Below are positions 1 through 6,754 of a stretch of DNA of 9,557 bases, piece after piece. Each line of letters opens with the position of its first letter. Position 1 is the stretch's first letter. The notes below the pieces were generated by a model. That model was not told where the DNA came from and searched no databases. It was given only the letters and a program-made list of their open reading frames with translations. Source of the stretch: Pseudomonadota bacterium (lineage in GTDB: Bacteria; Pseudomonadota; Alphaproteobacteria; Rhizobiales; Segnochrobactraceae); assembly GCA_023442215.1 (NCBI GenBank), contig JAEZMP010000407.1, forward strand, positions 1 through 9,557, given 5' to 3'. A program made the translations under genes and the position numbers.

Positions 1-45
1 ACGGTCGGCCAGCATGTCGCCGGACGAATGATTGAACGGAATCAT
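1..45 (-). CDS. Partial N-terminus of an unidentified leftward gene, possibly a TPR-containing methyltransferase
   Basis: On the minus strand an ATG at 45-43 opens a frame that stays open to the window edge and reads MIPFNHSSGDMLADR. Only these 15 codons are present, so no domain can be checked. The SSGD-x-x-ADR pattern resembles, from memory, the N-terminus of rhizobial TPR-containing SAM-dependent methyltransferases; that identity is an inference from very little sequence. A weak GGA lies 8 nt upstream of the ATG on the minus strand. An alternative in-frame ATG at 87-85 would add 14 residues rich in proline, which looks less like a protein start. The gene would be divergent from rpe, with about 209 bp between the two starts for both promoters. 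It could also be a chance frame. Confidence 0.45.
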   Translation of the reverse strand, partial: MIPFNHSSGDMLADR

Positions 46-254
46 GCAGCGATTCCAGAGGGATGGAGGGAAGGGGGCCGGCGGCATCGAAGCGGCGTGC
101 GAAAGCCGGCACCGCTGCCCTGCCCGGCCATGCTGTTAAGCCTCCGCGAGGCCGCGCGCAACAGCGGTTTGCCTCGCAACGCCGGTCGTGCTACGCGGCC
201 CGCAACCCGCTTTCGTGCCCGAATTCCGAAACGTCCCGAAGCCCGGAGCCGATG
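46..254. other. Divergent intergenic spacer upstream of rpe
   Basis: No convincing gene is seen here; the open frames are GC-driven and match nothing I recognise. A weak promoter-like pair for rpe is TTGCCT at 169-174 and TACGCG at 192-197, 17 bp apart. The -10 box is poor, so I do not call it separately. A short perfect hairpin, GCCTC-CGC-GAGGC, lies at 140-152. The rpe ribosome-binding site GGAG is at 245-248. Confidence 0.4.
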
Positions 255-935
255 ATGAGCGCCGCCACCCCGTCGACCTCCGCCTCACCCGCCGTCGTGA
301 TCGCCCCGTCGATCCTGTCGGCGGACTTCTCGAAGCTCGGCGAGGAAGTCCGTGCCATCGACGCGGCCGGCGCGGACTGGATCCACCTCGACGTGATGGA
401 CGGGCATTTCGTGCCGAACATCACCTTCGGCCCGGATGTGATCAAGGCGCTGCGGCCGCACAGCGCCAAGACGTTCGATGCCCACCTGATGATCGCGCCC
501 GCCGATCCCTATCTGGAAGCCTTCGCCGAGGCCGGCTGCGACCGCATCACCATCCACGCCGAAGCCGGCCCTCACGTCGACCGCTCCCTGCAGGCGATCC
601 GGCACCTCGGCCGGAAGGCCGGCGTCTCCATCGTGCCGTCGACGCCCGAAAGCGCCATCGAATACCTGCTCGACCGGCTCGACCTCATCCTGGTGATGAC
701 GGTCAATCCCGGTTTCGGCGGGCAGGCGTTCATTCCGGCGATGGTGGAGAAGGTGCGCCGCGTGAAGGCGATGGTCGGCGACCGGCCGATCCGCATTCAG
801 GTCGATGGCGGCATCACGCCGGAAACCGCGCCGCTCGTCATCGCCGCCGGCGCCGATGCGCTGGTCGCCGGCTCCGCCGTGTTCAAGGGCGGCCCGGCGG
901 AATATGCCGCCCGCATCGCGGCGCTTCGCGCCTGA
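255..935 (+). CDS. rpe: Ribulose-phosphate 3-epimerase
   Basis: Interconverts D-ribulose 5-phosphate and D-xylulose 5-phosphate in the cytosol, serving the pentose phosphate pathway and, in autotrophs, the Calvin cycle. The 226-residue protein is a single TIM barrel of normal family length. Visible signatures are SILSADF (19-25), HLDVMDGHFVPN (44-55, carrying the metal-binding His44 and catalytic Asp46), DAHLMI (75-80, metal-binding His77), the flexible phosphate loop TVNPGFGGQ (149-157), QVDGGI (182-187, with catalytic/metal Asp184) and the phosphate-binding GSAVF near 206-210. At 126-131 it reads IVPSTP where many homologues have an NPATP-like segment. The start is ambiguous between ATG 252 and ATG 255. 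The GGAG at 245-248 lies 6 nt before ATG 255 and only 3 nt before ATG 252, so 255 is preferred. In-frame upstream ATGs, back to position 63, have no conserved sequence. purB follows 67 bp downstream on the same strand. Confidence 0.95.
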   Translation: MSAATPSTSASPAVVIAPSILSADFSKLGEEVRAIDAAGADWIHLDVMDGHFVPNITFGPDVIKALRPHSAKTFDAHLMIAPADPYLEAFAEAGCDRITIHAEAGPHVDRSLQAIRHLGRKAGVSIVPSTPESAIEYLLDRLDLILVMTVNPGFGGQAFIPAMVEKVRRVKAMVGDRPIRIQVDGGITPETAPLVIAAGADALVAGSAVFKGGPAEYAARIAALRA

Positions 936-950
936 AGCCGTTTCGTTCCC

Positions 951-980
951 GCCCCGGCCCGCGTCTTCGCCGGGCGGGGC
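951..980 (+). promoter_or_regulatory. Strong GC hairpin in the rpe-purB gap, just upstream of the purB ribosome-binding site
   Basis: GCCCCGGCCCG (951-961) pairs with CGGGCGGGGC (971-980) to give a 10-bp stem with one bulged G and a 9-nt loop. It starts 15 nt after the rpe stop and ends 10 nt before the purB Shine-Dalgarno GAGGA. No T-run follows, so it is not a classical intrinsic terminator. It could be a partial terminator, an mRNA-processing or stability element, or a modulator of purB translation. The structure is seen; the role is inferred. Confidence 0.45.
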
Positions 981-1002
981 CAGAGAATCCGAGGATGCCA
1001 CG

Positions 1003-2316
1003 ATGATCCCGCGCTACAGCCGACCGGAGATGACCGCGATCTGGTCGCCGGAAACCAGGTTCCGCATCTGGTTCGAGATCGAGGCCCATGCCTGCGACGC
1101 GCTCGCCGAACTCGGCGTGATCCCTGAGTCCGCGGCGGCGACGATCTGGGAAAAGGGCCGCGCCGCGACCTTCGACGTCGAGCGCATCGACGCTATCGAG
1201 CGCGAGGTGAAGCACGACGTCATCGCCTTCCTGACGCATCTGGCTGAGTTCGTCGGGCCGGACGCCCGCTTCATACATCAGGGCATGACCTCGTCGGACG
1301 TGCTGGACACCTGCCTGAACGTGCAGCTCGTTCGCGCCGCCGACCTGCTCATCGCCGATATGGACCTCGTGCTCGCCGCGCTCCGTCGGCGCGCGTTCGA
1401 GCACAAGATGACGCCCTGCATCGGCCGCAGCCACGGCATCCATGCCGAGCCGGTCACCTTCGGGCTCAAGCTTGCCCAGGCCTATGCGGAGTTCTCGCGC
1501 GGTCGCGACCGTCTGGTCGCAGCCCGCAAGGAAGTCGCCACCTGCGCCATTTCCGGCGCCGTCGGCACCTTCGCCAACATCGATCCGGCGGTCGAGGAAC
1601 ACGTCGCAGAGGCCATGGGGCTAGTACCCGAGCCGGTGTCCACCCAGGTCATCCCGCGCGATCGTCACGCCGCCTATTTCGCCGCCCTCGGCGTGGTCGC
1701 CTCGTCCGTCGAGCGGCTCGCGGTCGAAATCCGCCACCTGCAGCGCACCGAGGTGCTGGAGGCGGAGGAATATTTCTCGCCGGGCCAGAAGGGCTCGTCG
1801 GCGATGCCGCACAAGCGCAACCCCGTGCTCAGCGAGAACCTCACCGGCCTCGCCCGCATGGTGCGCTCCTACGCCCTGCCCGCGATGGAGAACGTCGCCC
1901 TCTGGCACGAGCGCGACATCTCGCACTCGTCGGTGGAGCGGATGATCGGGCCGGACGCGACCGTCACCCTCGATTTCGCGCTGGTGCGGCTCGCCGGCGT
2001 GATCGACAAGCTGCTGGTCTATCCGAACCGGATGCAGAAGAATCTCGATCTGCTCGGCGGGCTGGTGCATTCGCAGCGCGTGCTGCTGGCGCTCACCCAG
2101 AAGGGTTCCTCGCGCGAGGACGCCTACCGCCTCGTGCAGCGCAACGCGATGCCGGTGTGGGAGCAGGGTGGCGACTTCCTCAGCCTGCTGAAGGCGGACC
2201 AGGACGTGCGCGCCTACCTGTCGGAGGCCGAACTCGAATCCTTGTTCGATCTCGGCTACCACCTCAAGCATGTCGACACGGTGTTCCGCCGGGTCTTCGG
2301 CACCACCATCGCCTGA
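1003..2316 (+). CDS. purB: Adenylosuccinate lyase
   Basis: Cytosolic homotetrameric lyase of the fumarase/aspartase superfamily. It releases fumarate from SAICAR in purine synthesis and from adenylosuccinate in AMP formation. The product is 437 residues, close to the usual bacterial length. The catalytic set is complete: His71 in VKHDV, His92 in the HQGMTSSD segment, the general-acid His144 in GRSHGIHAEP, and the mobile signature loop GSSAMPHKRNP (264-274) with catalytic Ser265. These match Bacillus subtilis His68, His89, His141 and Ser262 with a constant offset of three. The start at ATG 1003 has GAGGA at 991-995, 7 nt upstream, and gives the MIPRYSRPEM start typical of alphaproteobacterial PurB; the longer in-frame opening back to 805 lies inside rpe. 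It probably shares a transcript with rpe, although a GC hairpin sits in the 67-bp gap. Confidence 0.97.
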   Translation: MIPRYSRPEMTAIWSPETRFRIWFEIEAHACDALAELGVIPESAAATIWEKGRAATFDVERIDAIEREVKHDVIAFLTHLAEFVGPDARFIHQGMTSSDVLDTCLNVQLVRAADLLIADMDLVLAALRRRAFEHKMTPCIGRSHGIHAEPVTFGLKLAQAYAEFSRGRDRLVAARKEVATCAISGAVGTFANIDPAVEEHVAEAMGLVPEPVSTQVIPRDRHAAYFAALGVVASSVERLAVEIRHLQRTEVLEAEEYFSPGQKGSSAMPHKRNPVLSENLTGLARMVRSYALPAMENVALWHERDISHSSVERMIGPDATVTLDFALVRLAGVIDKLLVYPNRMQKNLDLLGGLVHSQRVLLALTQKGSSREDAYRLVQRNAMPVWEQGGDFLSLLKADQDVRAYLSEAELESLFDLGYHLKHVDTVFRRVFGTTIA

Positions 2317-2334
2317 GACGTTTCCGAACGATTG

Positions 2335-2365
2335 CGCCCGGGCTGAACGGCCGTTCTCCCGGGCG
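2335..2365 (+). terminator. Hairpin terminator candidate downstream of purB
   Basis: CGCCCGGG (2335-2342) and CCCGGGCG (2358-2365) form a perfect 8-bp stem. The 15-nt interior contains GAAC-GGCC-GTTC, which can add a second small stem. It begins 18 nt after the purB stop. Only a weak T-containing stretch follows, so termination efficiency is uncertain; strong GC hairpins with poor U-tracts are common in GC-rich alphaproteobacteria. Confidence 0.55.
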
Positions 2366-2433
2366 TTGCCGTGTCCTTGAATCCGGTCGCGGCAGGGTTG
2401 GATGCGGCTCGCCGTCAGGCGGGTCCGGTTCGT

Positions 2434-2459
2434 GGCGGGGGTCGAAACGTCGCCCCGCC
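2434..2459 (-). terminator. Hairpin terminator candidate downstream of the aquaporin gene
   Basis: GGCGGGG (2434-2440) and CCCCGCC (2453-2459) form a perfect 7-bp all-GC stem with a 12-nt loop. It starts 8 nt after the aquaporin stop codon on the minus strand. No T-run follows on that strand. Together with the hairpin at 2335-2365 it insulates the convergent purB and aquaporin genes. Confidence 0.4.
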
Positions 2460-2467
2460 CTCTCCTC

Positions 2468-3211
2468 TCAGTCGATGTCCGCCGTGTCGCCGCCGTCCGG
2501 GTCTTCACCCGGGCGCAGCACGCCCGCCTTGTAGAGCGTGCCGGCGATGCCTGCGCCGGCGAGCGGGCCGATCACAAACAGCCACACCTGCTTGAACGCC
2601 AGCGGATCGGCCGCGAGCCCGATCAGGGCCGGCCCGAACGAGCGGGCAGGATTGATCGAAACGTTGGAGATGTTCATCCCGGCGATGTGCAGCGCGACGA
2701 TGGTGCAGCCGATGGCGAGGCCGGTGACGCCCCGCATCCGCGTCGCGCTGGTGCCGGACGTGGCGCCGAGGAAGGTCGCCATGAACAGGAAGGTGCCGAG
2801 CGTCTCGAAGAAGAACGACGACGCCATCCCGTAGCTGTCGGGAACGCCATGGCCCCACAGGTTCTGGCCGAGATTGCCGTTCCAGCCGCCCTCGCGCCCC
2901 GAGAGGATCATGTAGAGCGTGCAGGCGGCCACGATGCCGCCCAGCATCTGCCCCACGGCGTAGCGAAGGAAGGTCGGCGCATCGATGCGTCCGGCGACGA
3001 GGAAGCCGAAGCTCACGGCCGGATTGATGTGGCAGCCGGAGATCACCCCGATCGCAGACGCTGCCGCGACGAACGCGAAGCCGAACGCCAGCCCGACGCC
3101 GACACCGTCGACGACCACGGTTCCCGGTCCGAGATTCATGCTGGCAGCGGCGCCGCAGCCGATCAGAACCAGCATGAACGTGCCGAGGAACTCGGCGAAC
3201 GCCTGCTTCAT
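2468..3211 (-). CDS. aqpZ: AqpZ-like aquaporin (MIP family water channel)
   Basis: Inner-membrane channel expected to pass water passively across the cytoplasmic membrane. The 247-residue protein has six hydrophobic segments and both NPA half-helices: GCHINPAV (59-66) and SINPARSF (185-192). Aligned without gaps around these boxes to E. coli AqpZ, the aromatic/arginine filter reads Phe43, His175, Val184 and Arg190. Phe, His and Arg identify a water-selective aquaporin rather than a GlpF glycerol facilitator; the Val replaces the Thr183 of AqpZ and is unusual. The tail after about residue 232 is acidic (GEDPDGGDTADID). The start at 3211 has GAGG 8 nt upstream on the minus strand. The gene lies downstream of glyS on the same strand, but a hairpin and its own promoter candidate suggest separate transcription. 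Water transport is inferred from family; the filter change could alter it. Confidence 0.92.
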   Translation of the reverse strand: MKQAFAEFLGTFMLVLIGCGAAASMNLGPGTVVVDGVGVGLAFGFAFVAAASAIGVISGCHINPAVSFGFLVAGRIDAPTFLRYAVGQMLGGIVAACTLYMILSGREGGWNGNLGQNLWGHGVPDSYGMASSFFFETLGTFLFMATFLGATSGTSATRMRGVTGLAIGCTIVALHIAGMNISNVSINPARSFGPALIGLAADPLAFKQVWLFVIGPLAGAGIAGTLYKAGVLRPGEDPDGGDTADID

Positions 3212-3273
3212 GTCGCGTGCCTCAGCCGCTGGATCGGAGCCCCTTGGCCCCTTCGAGGTCGAGGCCGGAGCCG

Positions 3274-3303
3274 ATTTTAGAGCACGGATCCCCCGGCGTG
3301 GAA
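3274..3303 (-). promoter_or_regulatory. Candidate sigma-70-type promoter for the aquaporin gene, with overlapping inverted repeat
   Basis: On the minus strand TTCCAC (3303-3298) and TAAAAT (3279-3274) are separated by 18 bp. The -10 matches the consensus TATAAT at five of six positions and is the most AT-rich hexamer in this spacer. Transcription would begin near 3267, about 55 nt before the start codon. A perfect inverted repeat GAAAT-GG-ATTTC at 3301-3312 overlaps the -35 and could be an operator; no regulator is identified. Confidence 0.35.
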
Positions 3304-3402
3304 ATGGATTTCATCGCGCCCGGAACCCGGCGGGAGCCGCGGGCCTGCCGCGTCCGTCGGGGCAGGAGATCTCCGTCCCGGACCGGGGAACTTCGCCCGA
3401 TA

Positions 3403-3422
3403 GGGGCGCCGCGCGGCGCCCC
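3403..3422 (-). terminator. Hairpin terminator candidate downstream of glyS
   Basis: GGGGCGCC (3403-3410) and GGCGCCCC (3415-3422) form a perfect 8-bp all-GC stem with a GCGC loop. It starts 14 nt past the glyS stop on the minus strand. The downstream minus-strand sequence is TATCGGGCG, which is not a U-tract. Its position suggests the end of the glyQS transcript. The rest of the 3212-3436 spacer holds no gene that I can support. Confidence 0.5.
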
Positions 3423-3436
3423 CGCTTCGCCTGCCC

Positions 3437-5545
3437 TCAGCCGCCGATGCGGCTGAAATCCGCGACGGCGGCCGTCGCCGCCGGGATCGCCGCCAGCAAT
3501 CTCAGCCGGTTGGCGCGGATGCGGCGGTCTTCGGCATTGACGAGGATCTGGTCGAAGAAGGCGTCGATGGGCGCACGCAGCAGCGACAGCGCCGAAATCG
3601 CCCCACCGAAATCCTCCACCGCGACCGCGGCTTCCGCCGCGCCGGTCGCCTCGCCGATGGCCTCGAACAGCGCCTTTTCCTCCGGCTCCGTCAGGAGGGC
3701 GGGATCGATGCCGCGCGGATCGTGCTGCAGGCCGTCCTTCTTCTCTTCCGCCTTGAGGATGTTGGCGGCGCGGCGATAGCCCGCGAGCAGGTTCGCGCCC
3801 TCGTCGCCCTCCAGGAACCGGCCGAGCGCCTCGACGCGCTTGACGATGTTGACGATGTTCGACTGGACGCCCCTGCCCTGGCTGTTGAGGATCGCCTTGA
3901 CGAGGTCGTGGCGGGCGCCCTGGTCGCGAAGCTGCACCTCAAGACGGTCGCCGAAGAACGACATCAGGTCCTTGACGATCTCGTCCGTCGCCGCCCCGCC
4001 GCGCCGGCGCGGGCCGTAGAGGTCGAGGCTCGCCTCGATCAGCGGGTGAAGCTGCACCGGCGCGCCGGTGGCGATCAGGATGCGGATGATGCCGAGCGCG
4101 GCGCGGCGCAGCGCGAACGGATCCTTCGAACCCGTGGGCTTCTCGTCGATCGCCCAGAAGCCGACCAGCAGGTCGATCTTGTCGGCAAGCGCCACCGCCG
4201 CCGAAACCGGCGCCGTCGGAACGGAATCGGACGGCCCCTGCGGCTTGTAGTGCTCCTCGATCGCAGCGGCGATCGCCGGCGAAATACCCTGCTTCTCGGC
4301 ATAGCGCCGGCCCATGAAGCCCTGCAGCTCCGGGAACTCGCCGACCATCTCGGTCACGAGGTCGGCCTTGGCGAGCCGGGCGGCGTGCTCGGCGTCTTCC
4401 GGCGCGGCGCCGACCAGCGGCGCGATCTCGCGGGCAAGCGCGGCGATGCGCTCCACGCGCTCGCCCTGGGTGCCGAGCTTTTCGTGGAAGGTGACGATGT
4501 CGAGCTTCTTCGCCCGCTCTTCCAGCGGCACCTTCAGGTCGGTCTCGTAGAAGAACTTGGCGTCGGAGAGCCGGGCGCGCACCACGCGCTCGTTGCCGCC
4601 GACGATGGCCTTGCCGCCGTCGCGGGCCTCAATGTTGGCGGTCGGCACGAAGCGGTTCGCCAGCCGGCCCGTCTCCGGGTTGCGCAGCACGAAGCACTTC
4701 TGGTTCGCGCGGATGGTGGAGCGGATCACCGCGTCGGGGATCTCGAGGAACGCCGGATCGAACGAGCCGACCAGCACCACCGGCCATTCCACGAGGCCGG
4801 CGACCTCGGCGAGCAGCGCGTCATCCTCGACGAGTTCGAGGCCGAGCGCGAGCGCGCGGTCCTTGGCGTCGTGCAGGATGATGTCGCGGCGTCGGTCGGG
4901 ATCGAGCACCACGTAGGCCTTCTCGAGCTTGGCGACATAGTCGTCGAAGCGCTTCACCTCGATCGGGCCGGGCGCGTGGAAGCGATGGCCGTAGGTGACG
5001 TTGCCGGAGACGATGCCCTCGACCTCGAAGCGGACGATCTCGGGGTCTTCCGTCTCGGGTCCGAAGGTGCAGAGGATCGAGGTCAGCGGCCGGACCCAGC
5101 GCAGCGTTCCCGCGCCCCAGCGCATCGATTTCGGCCACGGGAACCGCCGGATGACGTCCGGCACGATCTCCGCGACGATCTCCGTGGTCGCACGCCCCGG
5201 CTTCACCGTGCGGGCGACGTAGAAATCGCCCTTCTTCGGGTCGGACACCACCGTCGCCTCGTCGATGGAGGCGAGGCCGGAGGCCTTCAGGAAGCCGTCG
5301 ATGGCACCCTGCGGGGCGCCGACGCGCGGGCCCTTGCGCTCCTCCTCGACGTCCGCCGAACGGGCGGGCAGGCCGGAGACCTGCAACGCGAGGCGTCGCG
5401 GCGTCGCGAAGGCGCGCAGATGCTCGCTGGTCAGGCCGGCGGCGGTCAGCCCCTCGGTGACGAGTGCGGCAAGGTCGGCCGAAGCCCGGCGCTGCATCCG
5501 CGCCGGAATCTCTTCGGACATGATTTCGAGAAGAAGGTCGGGCAT
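3437..5545 (-). CDS. glyS: Glycyl-tRNA synthetase beta subunit
   Basis: Forms the alpha2-beta2 bacterial glycyl-tRNA synthetase with GlyQ; the beta subunit mainly binds and positions tRNA-Gly. The 702-residue length is normal for the family. Recognised segments in order are MSEEIPAR (9-16), FATPRRLAL, the FPWPKSMRWG block, EWPVVLVGSFDPAFLEIP from residue 253, a GGNERVVRARLSDAKFFYE stretch, an HD-like middle region, PTGSKDPFALRRAALG around 470-485, and the C-terminal anticodon-binding region with VNAEDRRIRANRLRLL near 669-684. The start at 5545 gives MPDLLLEIMSEE, the conserved N-terminus, although its Shine-Dalgarno is weak (an AAAGA-like stretch). glyQ lies 65 bp upstream on the same strand, so glyS is probably translated from the glyQS mRNA. 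The frame is intact with no truncation. Confidence 0.97.
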   Translation of the reverse strand: MPDLLLEIMSEEIPARMQRRASADLAALVTEGLTAAGLTSEHLRAFATPRRLALQVSGLPARSADVEEERKGPRVGAPQGAIDGFLKASGLASIDEATVVSDPKKGDFYVARTVKPGRATTEIVAEIVPDVIRRFPWPKSMRWGAGTLRWVRPLTSILCTFGPETEDPEIVRFEVEGIVSGNVTYGHRFHAPGPIEVKRFDDYVAKLEKAYVVLDPDRRRDIILHDAKDRALALGLELVEDDALLAEVAGLVEWPVVLVGSFDPAFLEIPDAVIRSTIRANQKCFVLRNPETGRLANRFVPTANIEARDGGKAIVGGNERVVRARLSDAKFFYETDLKVPLEERAKKLDIVTFHEKLGTQGERVERIAALAREIAPLVGAAPEDAEHAARLAKADLVTEMVGEFPELQGFMGRRYAEKQGISPAIAAAIEEHYKPQGPSDSVPTAPVSAAVALADKIDLLVGFWAIDEKPTGSKDPFALRRAALGIIRILIATGAPVQLHPLIEASLDLYGPRRRGGAATDEIVKDLMSFFGDRLEVQLRDQGARHDLVKAILNSQGRGVQSNIVNIVKRVEALGRFLEGDEGANLLAGYRRAANILKAEEKKDGLQHDPRGIDPALLTEPEEKALFEAIGEATGAAEAAVAVEDFGGAISALSLLRAPIDAFFDQILVNAEDRRIRANRLRLLAAIPAATAAVADFSRIGG

Positions 5546-5610
5546 CGGTCTTTATTCGATCTGTGCGGCGGAAAGGGAAGGCGGTGCGGCCGTGCGGGAC
5601 GTCGGGGCGC

Positions 5611-6540
5611 TCAGCCGCCTGCGCCGCCGGCCGCTGTCTTCAGCCACGCGCCGCCGCAGGCCTTGGCGAGCTCGCGCACCCGGAGGATGTAGCTCTGCCG
5701 TTCGGTCACGGAAATCACGCCGCGCGCGTCGAGCAGGTTGAAGACGTGGCTCGCCTTGATGCACTGGTCGTAGGCCGGCTGCGCCATCAGATGGCGGTCG
5801 CCGTCCTCGCCGGCCTCGAGCAGGTGCCGGCACTCGCGCTCAGCGTCCTGGAAGTGGCGCAGCAGCAGGTCGGTGTCGGCGTGCTCGAAATTGTGCCGCG
5901 AATATTCCTGCTCGGCCTGCAGGAACACGTCGCCGTAGGTCACCTTGTCGGCGCCCTCGCGGCCGTTGAAGTTCAGGTCGTAGACGTTCTCGACGCCCTG
6001 GATATACATCGCCAGCCGTTCGAGCCCGTAGGTCAGCTCGCCGGAAACGGGCGCGCATTCGAAGCCGGCGACCTGCTGGAAATAGGTGAACTGCGAGACT
6101 TCCATCCCGTCGCACCAGCACTCCCAGCCGAGGCCCCAGGCGCCGAGCGTCGGGCTTTCCCAGTCGTCCTCCACGAAGCGCACGTCGTGCAGCAGCGGGT
6201 CGAGGCCGATGGCCTTGAGGCTGCCGAGATAGAGGTCCTGCAGGTCGGCCGGCGACGGCTTCATGATGACCTGGAACTGGTAATAGTGCTGCAGCCGGTT
6301 CGGGTTCTCGCCGTAGCGCCCATCCTTGGGCCGGCGGGAGGGCTGCACATAGGCCGCGTTCCACCGCCGCGGGCCGAGCGAACGCAGCGTCGTCGCGGGG
6401 TGGAACGTACCCGCGCCGACTTCCATGTCGTAGGGCTGCAGCACGACGCAGCCCCGCTCCGCCCAGAAGCGTTGCAGCGTGAGGATGAGCCCCTGGAACG
6501 AACGTTCGGGACGCAGATAAGACGGAGTTTCGTCCGTCAT
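5611..6540 (-). CDS. glyQ: Glycyl-tRNA synthetase alpha subunit
   Basis: Catalytic subunit of the heterotetrameric glycyl-tRNA synthetase. It activates glycine with ATP and charges tRNA-Gly in the cytosol. The 309-residue length is standard. The class II core is visible: LQPYDMEVGAGTFHPATTL (34-52), motif 2 region AAYVQPSRRPKDGRYGENPN (62-81), the WGLGWECWCDGMEVSQFTYF block (135-154) and motif 3 GLERLAMYIQG (172-182). The start at 6540 has GAGGT 8 nt upstream on the minus strand. Longer in-frame openings up to 6813 cross the divergent promoter region and have no family similarity. It is first in a glyQ-glyS operon and divergent from the transporter gene at 6755. No T-box leader is present, as expected outside Firmicutes and relatives. 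Confidence 0.98.
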   Translation of the reverse strand: MTDETPSYLRPERSFQGLILTLQRFWAERGCVVLQPYDMEVGAGTFHPATTLRSLGPRRWNAAYVQPSRRPKDGRYGENPNRLQHYYQFQVIMKPSPADLQDLYLGSLKAIGLDPLLHDVRFVEDDWESPTLGAWGLGWECWCDGMEVSQFTYFQQVAGFECAPVSGELTYGLERLAMYIQGVENVYDLNFNGREGADKVTYGDVFLQAEQEYSRHNFEHADTDLLLRHFQDAERECRHLLEAGEDGDRHLMAQPAYDQCIKASHVFNLLDARGVISVTERQSYILRVRELAKACGGAWLKTAAGGAGG

Positions 6541-6600
6541 CGGTCGGCACCTCGCAAAGGGATGCCCGGCGGCCAGGGCCGGGCCGGAAAAAGTGCGCGG

Positions 6601-6629
6601 ACAGTAGCGACGGCGGTTCCCTGCGGCAA
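6601..6629 (-). promoter_or_regulatory. Candidate glyQS promoter
   Basis: On the minus strand TTGCCG (6629-6624) and TACTGT (6606-6601) are separated by exactly 17 bp. The -35 begins with the TTG of the consensus; the -10 matches TATAAT at only three positions. Transcription would begin near 6594, about 54 nt before the glyQ start. A second TTGCCG at 6646-6641 lacks a matching -10. The 214-bp spacer 6541-6754 holds no gene. For the rightward gene only a weak GACAAT at 6721-6726 is seen. Confidence 0.35.
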
Positions 6630-6754
6630 CGGCTAATCCACGGCAAGACGGCGCGGGACGCTCCGGTCCGTCCGCGCAGATGACGTGTCGATGCCCCTTC
6701 CTGCGCGTGCGGAATGGCGCGACAATCAACAGCCGTCGCTCCGGAGGCTGGGTC

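Noticed and set aside
63..254. Upstream in-frame extension of rpe
   Set aside because: The extra 64 residues are Arg/Ala-rich without homology, and the ribosome-binding site at 245-248 favours ATG 255.
3365..3374. Perfect 10-bp palindrome GGAGATCTCC in the aquaporin/glyS spacer
   Set aside because: It is isolated, far from the proposed promoter, and short enough to arise by chance; no regulator is known to me for it.
3722..5692. A 656-codon open frame on the plus strand opposite glyS
   Set aside because: It mirrors glyS in a GC-rich genome, is rich in Arg/Asp/Leu/Val with no recognisable motif, and lies over a fully conserved essential gene.
6698..6726. Possible promoter for the MFS gene (TTCCTG, 17 bp, GACAAT)
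   Set aside because: The -35 matches only two consensus positions, so it is too weak to annotate.
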